Shown here: positions 56,501 to 64,000 of the stretch, in pieces
How positions within the stretch are numbered: position 1 is the stretch's first letter
Layout of the letters: each line of letters starts with the position of its first letter
NCBI RefSeq assembly: GCF_900005765.1
Contig: NC_041687.1
Coordinates: 1,054,001 to 1,118,000 of the forward strand
Length of the DNA stretch: 64,000 nucleotides
Direction of reading: 5' to 3'
Source: Plasmodium relictum
Lineage: Eukaryota > Apicomplexa > Aconoidasida > Haemosporida > Plasmodiidae
Made by a program: the position numbers and the translations under genes
Notes under the pieces: generated by a model
Told to the model about the DNA's origin: nothing
Databases searched by the model: none
Seen by the model: only the letters and a program-made list of their open reading frames with translations

Positions 56501-58853
56501 TAATAATAATGTAAATAAATTAATTCATATAAATAATGACATAAATGATATTAATCAGTCAAATAATAATAATAATAATAATAATAACAATTTAGGTAAT
56601 ATAAACAGTAGTGTAGATTATAATATAAGTAACTTAAACAATTTTAATGTAAATAATTTAAATAATATAAATACAAATATAAATGATTTAAACCAATTTA
56701 ATAACCAAGATAAATATTTAAATGAAGCAAACAAATGTAACATTAATAATGTAAATAATTTAAAAAATAAATATAAGCTTAATGATAAAAAAAATAAAAA
56801 TTCGAAAAAAGAAAAGAGTAAAAATATAAATATTGGTATTAAAAGTAATTTTATAAAGAATAAAAAAAAGGATTCGTTAAAAAAAGAAAAATTAAGAAAA
56901 ATGAAAATTAAGAAAAATATTAAAGAAGACATAGAAAAATTGAAATTTACTAGAATTTTAATATTTGACAATGTTTCTGTTTTATATAAATATTTTGGTA
57001 ATATATTTTTAAAAAAAAAAAAGATGCTTTTTATCGATAATAATACTAAAAGAAGAAATAATTCAAGAAATGAACTATTCTATTTAAGTAACAATGAACA
57101 AAATATTTTGAATAATATATACGTTGATAACAAAATAATCGAAAATAAATTACCCCTAATGATGCAAAAAGAAAGTATTTTCCTTTTTTTTGAGAATATA
57201 CCTAATTATAATATAAATAAATATATTAAAAAGTTTTATTTATATATAAATAGCTTAACATTTTATTTGAAGGAATGTAAAAATATAGATATTTCTTATT
57301 GCAGTAATTTGTTTTTTGAAATTTTACCAGTTATAATGAAGTCTTTATTTTACATAAATAAAAAATTTACATCAAAATTAAGAAAAAATTGTTTATTTGA
57401 AAATATAATTGAAATAGGAATGACAGATATTAAAAAATTATTTTTTCACATAACTCCTGGTTTGCTATTAGAAGAAAACAATTGCAAAAAAATAGCAATG
57501 TACATTTTATATTTATTAATAAAAAATTATAAAATTGAATATGATGATCAAGTAAAATTATTTGACATATGTTTAGCTTTATCAAATACAAATGAAAATA
57601 ATTTATTAAAAACATATTTAAAATTTCTTTTATCTTGTATGCATATTTTTAATAACAACATTATTTTAAATAACATAAATGATATAATAAAACTTATAAA
57701 TGATATATCATATAATAAATCATTTAGATTTTTAGTTGAGAAATTTCTTTTAAAATTAAATGGCATATTTGAAACAGACGTTTTAAAAAATTATTTGTCA
57801 AAGTTAAGTAGAAAATTTTTTAATAAATTAATAAAGAAAAAAAATGATGAAAATAATAAGGAAAATAAAAATAAAAGAGGAAGAATAGATAAGAAAAAAA
57901 CAAAAATTCAAAATGGTTATATGTCTTCTTCATCAGAAGCTCCATCTTTTTTATCGTACTCTTCATCTCCATTTAGTTCAGATGAATCAGATAAAGAATG
58001 TAATTTAGATGATATTAAGGAAGAACACACTATAGATGAAACTTTAAAAAAGAAAGATAAAAAAAATATATTAATAAATAAAAACAAGAGAACAATTAAA
58101 TCAAACAGCAAATCAAAGAATAATAAAAAAAAAAAAAATGAAAATAAAAATTTAAAAAACTTTTTTGAAACATTAAAAAAATCAAGAGGGGAAAAAGAGA
58201 CAGATTATATAAAATCTATCTTAAAACAAATTCTAACAAATAAAAAAAGGGAGAGAAAAAATAAGAACTATAAACTAAAATATAATCAAAATATTAGTAA
58301 TATACTTAACAATTTGCAAAAAAATGTTTTAAAAAAAAATAAAAATTTAGATTTATCTTTAACTAAGCAAAAAGAAATAAATGATTTATTTGGAGAACAA
58401 TATTTTATTAAACAAAATAAAAATAAAGTAAAAAAAAATATAAAAGAAAATGTTAGCGATTCCTATGATGAAGATAACTTTGAAATAAATAATGAAGGAA
58501 AAATAGTTATACCTTTGGAAAATTCATCTTCATACTTAAAGAATAAAAAAAGAGATGAATTACTTAATAAAAAATATAAAGACATGAATGAAAAACAAAA
58601 TATACATTCTAAATTTAAGTTAAATAGAAAATCAAAAAATCATAAGAAAAAAGATATTTTTGTTACAGCAGACAAAAACCTATATAAATCAAAGAAAGGA
58701 GAAGGTGATATTATAAAAAAAAATAAATTATTACCATATTCTTATGTCGCTTTAAAACCAATTATGACAAAAGATAAATTTAGAGCCAAAACATTACATG
58801 CTTTTCGATCAATTAAAAATAGTTCAAAAAGGAAAAATAAAAAAAAAAATTAA
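53541..58853 (+). CDS. RRP12: RRP12-like ribosome-biogenesis protein
   Basis: RRP12 is a HEAT-repeat protein needed for processing and nuclear export of pre-ribosomal subunits. This single exon encodes 1770 residues. The N-terminus is very basic (MDKFKKCRKRNFRSLKKSRF). Long helical stretches follow. A block at about 615-690 (FRIIGLGFFLEEYYFFCSKE, then NFKFLMNFFYPLL) parallels the NUC173 region of RRP12 (IG...FL, ...FF...F.PL). The C-terminus is highly basic and ends near LLPYSYVALKP...FRAKTLHAFRSI, resembling RRP12's AYxPL...FKxIV ending. Residues about 930-1070 are an Asn-rich low-complexity insert. The family call rests on these two resemblances; another nucleolar HEAT protein is the main alternative. 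The ATG at 53541 is the first in frame. Confidence 0.75.
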   Translation: MDKFKKCRKRNFRSLKKSRFIKKRSGKSNETNSNSQNDFITNIIIKYLNNEKNEKKNNVDNANEFITENVTENLKEKLFMGKKIVETDLINNCLTYNKNETLKKISYKILYHVMKTCIDHENVLMKIEELGFTAENIKDKNDEKINICSKYKIDTFFNYIYKNLQVIKTTKNFNLLCKLINLIKSVIIIIPYIYKIKFLFYFCSILNIYQKHCEDNDSTKSENVNTKSRNNSIPFNMNEEEFLNLFFDIINELVNLKDNYNNYDDNFSIFNYFILRWILVYFKNKYHFFLKKKMNSLIKSKYIILLFSILKHLHESTNFNLEQGDEKRKNMYNDESKMEESEQELSKIENLNDEVSNFYKNKYCGERNILENLCINQNLKNEKIIKNRDSIKNMIENFYNKVDMNIEKSTKEVKDTMNTLTQNIFITVFNLFPKCHILHKHMVLLYFSFHFLKLSKYDYSYFIIFNSFQFLNKLLTVHNFLIHSLIFLAIQEVLTLYENVIIHLYKEKNDLSEEFYQFFDKFNNKHQNLYMNILTRVWNLYMLLISDEYMKKETSKLDEKKYPNINTIKEQMNTTNTNKLISVIKINNLEFSNEYKEFLLNNIDETYKNNLTNCLSKSFRIIGLGFFLEEYYFFCSKELLSKDIFILNRIFKDSNKTYYGGNFKFLMNFFYPLLICYIDLYEKEEYAIKKQQFLTYIKNLLIHFSCSLNDCINLYYFLSTNIEDFYVLATKFINCNDFNLLPLFINFFERFYLSTMKIKQEHSFLPNFSDNKMKDIKCKYTNISIKKNYFFLEQVTDNLLKILLPRFISILSVSFEKKFSFNKEKDNNTNIHATIENFSNLIHLCLHFSSNTNFDEILTIVEQLISRNEIEKEIFSLISMLTVMKIFIPFFSFDQINMCSFYFIKLIQLINFILNNKLSNFSFINTEEIFSKINNNQSKCWNNTNIDQMNTVTDINYNINDVNHISDNNVNKLNCLNGSINNINTLNNNNVNKLIHINNDINDINQSNNNNNNNNNNLGNINSSVDYNISNLNNFNVNNLNNINTNINDLNQFNNQDKYLNEANKCNINNVNNLKNKYKLNDKKNKNSKKEKSKNINIGIKSNFIKNKKKDSLKKEKLRKMKIKKNIKEDIEKLKFTRILIFDNVSVLYKYFGNIFLKKKKMLFIDNNTKRRNNSRNELFYLSNNEQNILNNIYVDNKIIENKLPLMMQKESIFLFFENIPNYNINKYIKKFYLYINSLTFYLKECKNIDISYCSNLFFEILPVIMKSLFYINKKFTSKLRKNCLFENIIEIGMTDIKKLFFHITPGLLLEENNCKKIAMYILYLLIKNYKIEYDDQVKLFDICLALSNTNENNLLKTYLKFLLSCMHIFNNNIILNNINDIIKLINDISYNKSFRFLVEKFLLKLNGIFETDVLKNYLSKLSRKFFNKLIKKKNDENNKENKNKRGRIDKKKTKIQNGYMSSSSEAPSFLSYSSSPFSSDESDKECNLDDIKEEHTIDETLKKKDKKNILINKNKRTIKSNSKSKNNKKKKNENKNLKNFFETLKKSRGEKETDYIKSILKQILTNKKRERKNKNYKLKYNQNISNILNNLQKNVLKKNKNLDLSLTKQKEINDLFGEQYFIKQNKNKVKKNIKENVSDSYDEDNFEINNEGKIVIPLENSSSYLKNKKRDELLNKKYKDMNEKQNIHSKFKLNRKSKNHKKKDIFVTADKNLYKSKKGEGDIIKKNKLLPYSYVALKPIMTKDKFRAKTLHAFRSIKNSSKRKNKKKN

Positions 58854-60067
58854 AGAAGAATTGGATAAATGAAAAAAGGGAAATATTTATTTTTCTCTTT
58901 TTTTTTTTTTTAAATCGAAAAAAAAGATACATATATATATATTTGACTGTATATAAAAAATTAAGTTACAAAATAAGCAAAGGAATATATTTAAATAGTT
59001 TATTATTTATTATTATTTTGTTATATCATATACAATTGTACTTTTATATTATTTTTATTTATAATTTTTTTCTTGTAATATAAATGTTTTAAGATTAATA
59101 AAAAAAATTTCTCAAATAATTGTAAAAGTTGTAAAATTTTTATTTTTATTTGTTTATTTATCTAATGATGGATATTTAATTTAAAATGGAACATTCTTTT
59201 ATATTATTAATCTGTTTTGTTAAATTTAAAAATTTAAAGCAAAAGTAAGAAAAATAATTTATTATAATATTTTAATATGAAATGAAATAAATTTTTGATC
59301 GTACACATTTAATTAAAGACTTAAATTTTTTTTTTTTTTTTATTTCTTCATATAATTTGTGTAACAGTTTCTTAAATAATTAACTATATAATTATAATTA
59401 GTATTTTTATTAAAATTAATTTTGATATATTAATTTATTAATGAAATTTTTTTTTTATTAAAAAGTAGTATGATTTATTGCATTTTAGTATTCATTTCAA
59501 TATGTGTATTTTTTTTTAAATGCAAAATACAATTTTTCCAATTTATATTTTTTTAAAACTAAAAAAAAAAAAAAAAATTAAAGTATATTAAAGTAAAACA
59601 AAACAAAAAAAAAAAAAAGATAAGAAAATAAATAATATAAAGTATAATGAAAAACTTTAAGTAATAAGAATACAATTTTTTTTAGAAAAAAAAAAAGAAA
59701 AAATATGGAAAAATTGTTTATTATATCATAAATTGATTAAATCTAAAAACTTGGAAAAAGAGAATGTAATAAATAATATTATTAGGAGTATTCATATTAA
59801 ATAATGAAGACTATTTCTTTTTATTTAATATGAATAAAAATAAAAACTTGTATGAATATATATTTGTATGTTTATTATGTATTTTTTTCTTTTTTTTCTT
59901 ATGTATTGTGAAAAATACATAAACATACATCCTAATAATAAAGAAATGTGTTTTTTTTTTTTTTTTTTATAAAGATTAAATTACATTAAAATAGAACTAT
60001 TATATTTTTATTGTATTATTCTTTTATTTATAATATAAAAATAAAAAAAGAAAAATTAGATGAAAAA
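58854..60067. other. Intergenic region with one long hairpin
   Basis: About 1.2 kb between two same-strand genes. It has poly-A and poly-T runs and a 16-bp perfect inverted repeat at 59789-59836. No coding frame was seen. Confidence 0.65.
59789..59836. repeat. 16-bp perfect inverted repeat with 16-nt loop
   Basis: Arms TATTCATATTAAATAA (59789-59804) and TTATTTAATATGAATA (59821-59836) pair completely. It lies about 230 nt before the next ATG, so it could fold in that gene's leader or mark the upstream gene's 3' region. Confidence 0.8.
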
Positions 60068-63000
60068 ATGTTAGATAAAGTATCTCATGAAAAATCTAAG
60101 AAATGTGCACATAATAAAGTACGCTCTAAATCTATTTCTTTTTTGTTATTTTTTAAAAAAAATAAAAAAAAAAAAGATTCACCTAATTATGTGAGTGCTA
60201 TCGATAGAAAATCTTATTTTCAAAATTCAGAGGAAGATGAAAAAAAAGAGATTAGTGAAAAGTCAAGCATAAAAATAATGGAAAATAGGAATAATGAAAG
60301 GCCATTACAAACAATACAAAAAAGTGAAAGTTTACTAAAAAATGAAATTAATGAGAATATAAATGATCATAATGAATTTCAAAAGAAAGATTTTCATTTA
60401 AAAAAGAAAAGAGAAAGTTTTTTTAAAAAAATTAATATATTACAAAAATTTAAGAATTACAAGATAAAAAAGACTACTAGTACATTCCACACATTTAATG
60501 ATAAAATCTCTTATTCTGAAAATTATAATAAAAATGGAAAATCAAATAATTTAGAATATAAAGAGAATAATAATATGACTTCTGAATTTTACAATAACTT
60601 AAATAAGAGCAAGAGTTATAGTATAAAGCATGAATTTAACAGTATAAAATCTAAAGCACAAAGATTAAAAAAAAAAATTAATTTAAAAAAAAAATCAAAA
60701 AGCAAATTAATGTTTAACAAGGATTACAATAGTGAAATAATTCACAATGATAATATGGTAATTATGTTAAATGAAGCACACTCAATAAAAAATAATTTTA
60801 AAAGAGAAAATTCATTGGAATACGATGAAAAATCAAATAATTATGAATTTAAAGGAAATACCTTTTCTGATAAAAATAACATTAGTAATAGTAATGAAAC
60901 CATTGATAAAAGTAAAAACAATGAAATGTGTAGTGATCTTTTATACAAGAAAACGATAGAAAATAATAATGAATATATTATGAATTCTAACAAAAATTCA
61001 ATAGATATCAATGAACATTCTAGCAAAGTAAAAAGAGAAGATTTTATAATTTCTTATGATAATAAAAGTTCCCAAAATTCCATTGATAAAGCAAATGCCA
61101 ATTTAAATTATAAATTCAACTGTATGAATGATAAAAATAGTGAAAAATACAAAAGAATAAAAGAAGATAGTTCGAAAAAAAATAATGATCAAATGATAAG
61201 AAATATAAAACATAATATTAGTAATAATCTAAATAGTATTAATAATTTCTTAATATATAAAAATAATGAAAATATCCATCTAAATGTTAATGAAAAAATA
61301 AATAAAATAGGAGATAAAAAAAATGAGGAATTTAACTGTAAAAAAGAAAGAAATATAGTTGATTTTCCTAATAAAAAAAAAGATATATTCGAATACGAAA
61401 ATATAGAAAGGACATATAATGATTCTGTTTATAATTTAAATAAAACAAATAATGTTGATGAAAAAAATTTCTTCATATGTAATAAATTTGATAAAGAACA
61501 AACTAATGAAAAAGAAATTATATTAAAATTGATGTATAATAATAATGGTATTTATTTTAATAAAGATGAGCACATGAATAGTTCACTTTATTTTGAGGAT
61601 AAAAAACCCAATTATGAATGTATCGAAAAAAATAAAAATGTAGCTTCATCTGAAAATATTAATAAGAATAAAGATATATATAAAAATACAAAAACAACTT
61701 TCCAAAAAAAATTACCTAAAAACACAAATAACAATTTTAACAAAAAATTTCATAGTGTTAATAATTTCCATAGAGATAAAATACAAGGAATAAATACAAT
61801 CACAAATAATAGTGGGCTAAATAAAAATATTAATTTAAATATATTAAGCAAAAGTTATAATAAAAATATGAATAGACATTTTATTCAAAGTGTTAATAAC
61901 GATAGTAATACAAACGAAATAAAAAATAATTTGCATAATGATTTTTTAAACTTAAAATATAAAAATAGCAGTAGTAGTAATATAATAAAAAAAAATAATC
62001 AAAATGACATAAGTAAGAATGAAAATTTAGGTGAAGAAAAAAGCAGTATAATTAGTAAGTATTTTATTAATCCTTTATATAATTTATTCCTACAATCAAG
62101 AGAAGATGTAGTAGATAATTCAAATATTAAAGAAAGTGAAAAAATTGATTCTTTTAAAATAACAAAAAATTATACTAATGAATTACAAAAAACATATAAA
62201 ACAATGTATGATATATGTGATTCATCATATGCAAATAATCAATGTTACGGGATTAATAATAGGAAGTCAAATGAATTACAATACATTAATTCATACAATA
62301 ACTATAATTTAAATTCTTGTATGACAAATAATAATTTAAAATCAAAAAATTACCTTTTTATCAATAATAAAATAAAAGATGAAAATGATAAAAGAATAAA
62401 TTATTTAAGTAATTTTAATAAAAATATTGTTGAAAACAAAATCATACAAAATGATCATGTTAAAAATATTCCTACAAGTGATATAAATTATCTAAACAAA
62501 AATGCTCAAATTGTTTATTTAGATAATACATATTATAACAATGATAATTTTAATTCAAAAATTTTAAAGGAAGAGTATCTTAAATGTGTTGAAAATAGAA
62601 ATTACAGTTGTATTAATACAGGAAATATAAATCATTTTAATACACCAATAAAAAACAATTCTATAATACTATATGATAATTCATCCATAAATAATGGTAA
62701 TAAAAATTGTTATATTAAAAATAATATTACTGATAAAAGTAGTATTTTTAATAATATATTTACAAATAATAATAATTCAACAAATAATAAGGTAATCAAT
62801 AATTATGAAAGTAATGGATTAAAAAAAGAATGTGCATCTGACTGGCATTTTAGTAATGAAAAAAGAAATTATAGTGGGAATAAAAATTCACATATATACA
62901 ATATGAAAAATTGTAGCAATCATACTAATAGTATTTTAATAAATCATATAGATAATTTTAACGATGACAATCAGAAAAATTTTTATGTTAATGATTTTAA

Positions 63001-64000
63001 CTTTCAAAAACCTTTTAATAATTTAAGAAAAGAAAATGATATTAATGAAAATATTAATTATAATAATAACATAATTGGGTATAATGGTAAAGTAAATGAT
63101 AAAATGCCAGAAAATGATGAATACTTAAAAAAATTCGTATATTTACAAAAAAATAGACAATTATTAAATAAAAATTACTCAAATTATAATTGTGTTTATT
63201 CATCAGATCTTGAATCAAACCAAAGGTATGATAATAATATTATTCATAAATCAAGAAATGAATATATGAAAAATAATTTCAGTTCTGACTTAAATGATTT
63301 AAAGAATGAGAACAATTTAACAAAATTTCATAGTTTTTCAATAGATCATAGTAGTATTTGCCTATCAAAAGATAAAATGAAAACGGAAATATCAAGTGTA
63401 TTTAAAAATAATCATAAGCATAATACTAAAAGAACAAAAAGCTTAAATCAAATAAGAATGTCTAATTTTAATCCTAATAGCTTAGATATTTATCAAGAAT
63501 CATATATAAAAAGCAAAAATGAAAATAATAACTATATTAATTGTAATAATTGTAATGAAAGCAGTTATCACATAAATCACGAAAATATGATAAGAAGAGA
63601 TGGAAAATTTTTTATAAATAATAGTAATAATGAATTAAAAGATTTCTCACAAAAAGATATTATAGTTTATTCTAAAGATAATATAATTAGTAAAAATTTT
63701 AAAAATGAGAATAAATATACTCAACAAAGAAATAAAAGTTGTAAATTATTCATTAAAAATAGAGATAGTGACGACAGTAATAGTAGTAATATTAAAAATG
63801 ACAACAATTATAACAATGAGACTATTATAAAAAATGATAACATTCCATATGAAACTTATGAAGAGGGAGAAGCCTTATGGTTGAATAATTATACTCATAT
63901 AGAAGAAGATTTATATGGTGAAAAAAATAACATGATTGCTAAAGATGCTGCTGCAGAAAAATACAATTATTTTAATTCATTAAATATAAAAAAAAATTCA
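60068..64000 (+). CDS. Asn-rich protein of unknown function, N-terminal part (cut by right edge)
   Basis: From the ATG at 60068 the frame stays open to base 64000, at least 1311 codons. The N-terminus is basic with a Lys run (MLDKVSHEKSKKCAHNKVRS, then SFLLFFKKNKKKK). Nearly all of the rest is Asn, Lys, Ser, Ile, Asp and Tyr low complexity, typical of Plasmodium disordered regions. Islands that look ordered lie near residue 655 (SSIISKYFINPLYNLFLQSR) and near 1265-1300 (YEEGEALWLNNYTHIEEDLY, then IAKDAAAEKYNYF). There is no signal peptide or membrane span in the visible part. Any catalytic or binding domain would lie beyond the edge. The family cannot be named. Confidence 0.85.
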   Translation, partial: MLDKVSHEKSKKCAHNKVRSKSISFLLFFKKNKKKKDSPNYVSAIDRKSYFQNSEEDEKKEISEKSSIKIMENRNNERPLQTIQKSESLLKNEINENINDHNEFQKKDFHLKKKRESFFKKINILQKFKNYKIKKTTSTFHTFNDKISYSENYNKNGKSNNLEYKENNNMTSEFYNNLNKSKSYSIKHEFNSIKSKAQRLKKKINLKKKSKSKLMFNKDYNSEIIHNDNMVIMLNEAHSIKNNFKRENSLEYDEKSNNYEFKGNTFSDKNNISNSNETIDKSKNNEMCSDLLYKKTIENNNEYIMNSNKNSIDINEHSSKVKREDFIISYDNKSSQNSIDKANANLNYKFNCMNDKNSEKYKRIKEDSSKKNNDQMIRNIKHNISNNLNSINNFLIYKNNENIHLNVNEKINKIGDKKNEEFNCKKERNIVDFPNKKKDIFEYENIERTYNDSVYNLNKTNNVDEKNFFICNKFDKEQTNEKEIILKLMYNNNGIYFNKDEHMNSSLYFEDKKPNYECIEKNKNVASSENINKNKDIYKNTKTTFQKKLPKNTNNNFNKKFHSVNNFHRDKIQGINTITNNSGLNKNINLNILSKSYNKNMNRHFIQSVNNDSNTNEIKNNLHNDFLNLKYKNSSSSNIIKKNNQNDISKNENLGEEKSSIISKYFINPLYNLFLQSREDVVDNSNIKESEKIDSFKITKNYTNELQKTYKTMYDICDSSYANNQCYGINNRKSNELQYINSYNNYNLNSCMTNNNLKSKNYLFINNKIKDENDKRINYLSNFNKNIVENKIIQNDHVKNIPTSDINYLNKNAQIVYLDNTYYNNDNFNSKILKEEYLKCVENRNYSCINTGNINHFNTPIKNNSIILYDNSSINNGNKNCYIKNNITDKSSIFNNIFTNNNNSTNNKVINNYESNGLKKECASDWHFSNEKRNYSGNKNSHIYNMKNCSNHTNSILINHIDNFNDDNQKNFYVNDFNFQKPFNNLRKENDINENINYNNNIIGYNGKVNDKMPENDEYLKKFVYLQKNRQLLNKNYSNYNCVYSSDLESNQRYDNNIIHKSRNEYMKNNFSSDLNDLKNENNLTKFHSFSIDHSSICLSKDKMKTEISSVFKNNHKHNTKRTKSLNQIRMSNFNPNSLDIYQESYIKSKNENNNYINCNNCNESSYHINHENMIRRDGKFFINNSNNELKDFSQKDIIVYSKDNIISKNFKNENKYTQQRNKSCKLFIKNRDSDDSNSSNIKNDNNYNNETIIKNDNIPYETYEEGEALWLNNYTHIEEDLYGEKNNMIAKDAAAEKYNYFNSLNIKKNS

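Noticed and set aside
1-64000. tRNA, rRNA, CRISPR arrays, transposons or viral genes
   Set aside because: I looked for GC-richer cloverleaf-like stretches, direct-repeat arrays, transposase or polymerase motifs and found none. A tRNAscan/Infernal run would be needed to exclude small RNAs fully.

Overview
This is a nuclear chromosome segment of a malaria parasite (Plasmodium, Apicomplexa). The base composition is overwhelmingly A+T. Intergenic DNA is almost pure A/T with TA microsatellites and poly-A/poly-T runs. Proteins carry Asn-, Lys- and Glu-rich inserts, and introns are short, with GTA-type donors and T-rich acceptors. One gene is unmistakably apical membrane antigen 1 (AMA1), a family restricted to apicomplexans. 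Its gene lacks the long N-terminal prosequence of the P. falciparum group, and the very low GC fits an avian-type or other non-Laverania Plasmodium. I cannot fix the species. The order aquaglyceroporin, CDC50, AMA1, FHA protein, tRNA methyltransferase, mitochondrial HSP70, PDI is, from memory, that of the P. falciparum chromosome 11 AMA1 neighbourhood.

Layout, left to right: a membrane-protein gene cut by the left edge (+); splicing factor PRP38 (-, two exons); mitochondrial ribosomal protein L2 (+); aquaglyceroporin (+); glycine-cleavage H protein (+); a possible 29-residue Cys-rich membrane micropeptide (+); a NOP14-like ribosome-biogenesis factor (+, two exons); a large unknown protein (-, two exons); a CDC50/LEM3 flippase subunit preceded by a short uORF (+); AMA1 (+); an unknown two-exon protein with a 15-bp minisatellite (+); an unknown helical protein (-); an FHA + RRM + SR-like protein (+, two exons); a TRMT2A-like tRNA uracil-5 methyltransferase (+, two exons); a secreted Glu-rich repeat protein (+, two exons); mitochondrial HSP70 (+); a PDI with two CXXS active sites (-); an RRP12-like protein (+); and an Asn-rich gene cut by the right edge (+).

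There are no operons; each gene has its own flanks. Functional themes are nuclear RNA and ribosome biogenesis (PRP38, NOP14-like, RRP12-like, TRMT2A-like, FHA/RRM), the mitochondrion (L2, H protein, HSP70), membrane and secretory functions (aquaglyceroporin, CDC50, PDI, Glu-rich secreted protein) and host-cell invasion (AMA1). Spliced models were built by reading donors and acceptors by eye; the reading frame closes exactly in every case. I saw no tRNA, rRNA, CRISPR, transposon or viral sequence. No wholly new multi-gene system is evident. The best candidates for new biology are the micropeptide at 10270, the double-CXXS PDI, the pentapeptide-periodic minisatellite protein beside AMA1 and the unknown lineage-specific proteins.
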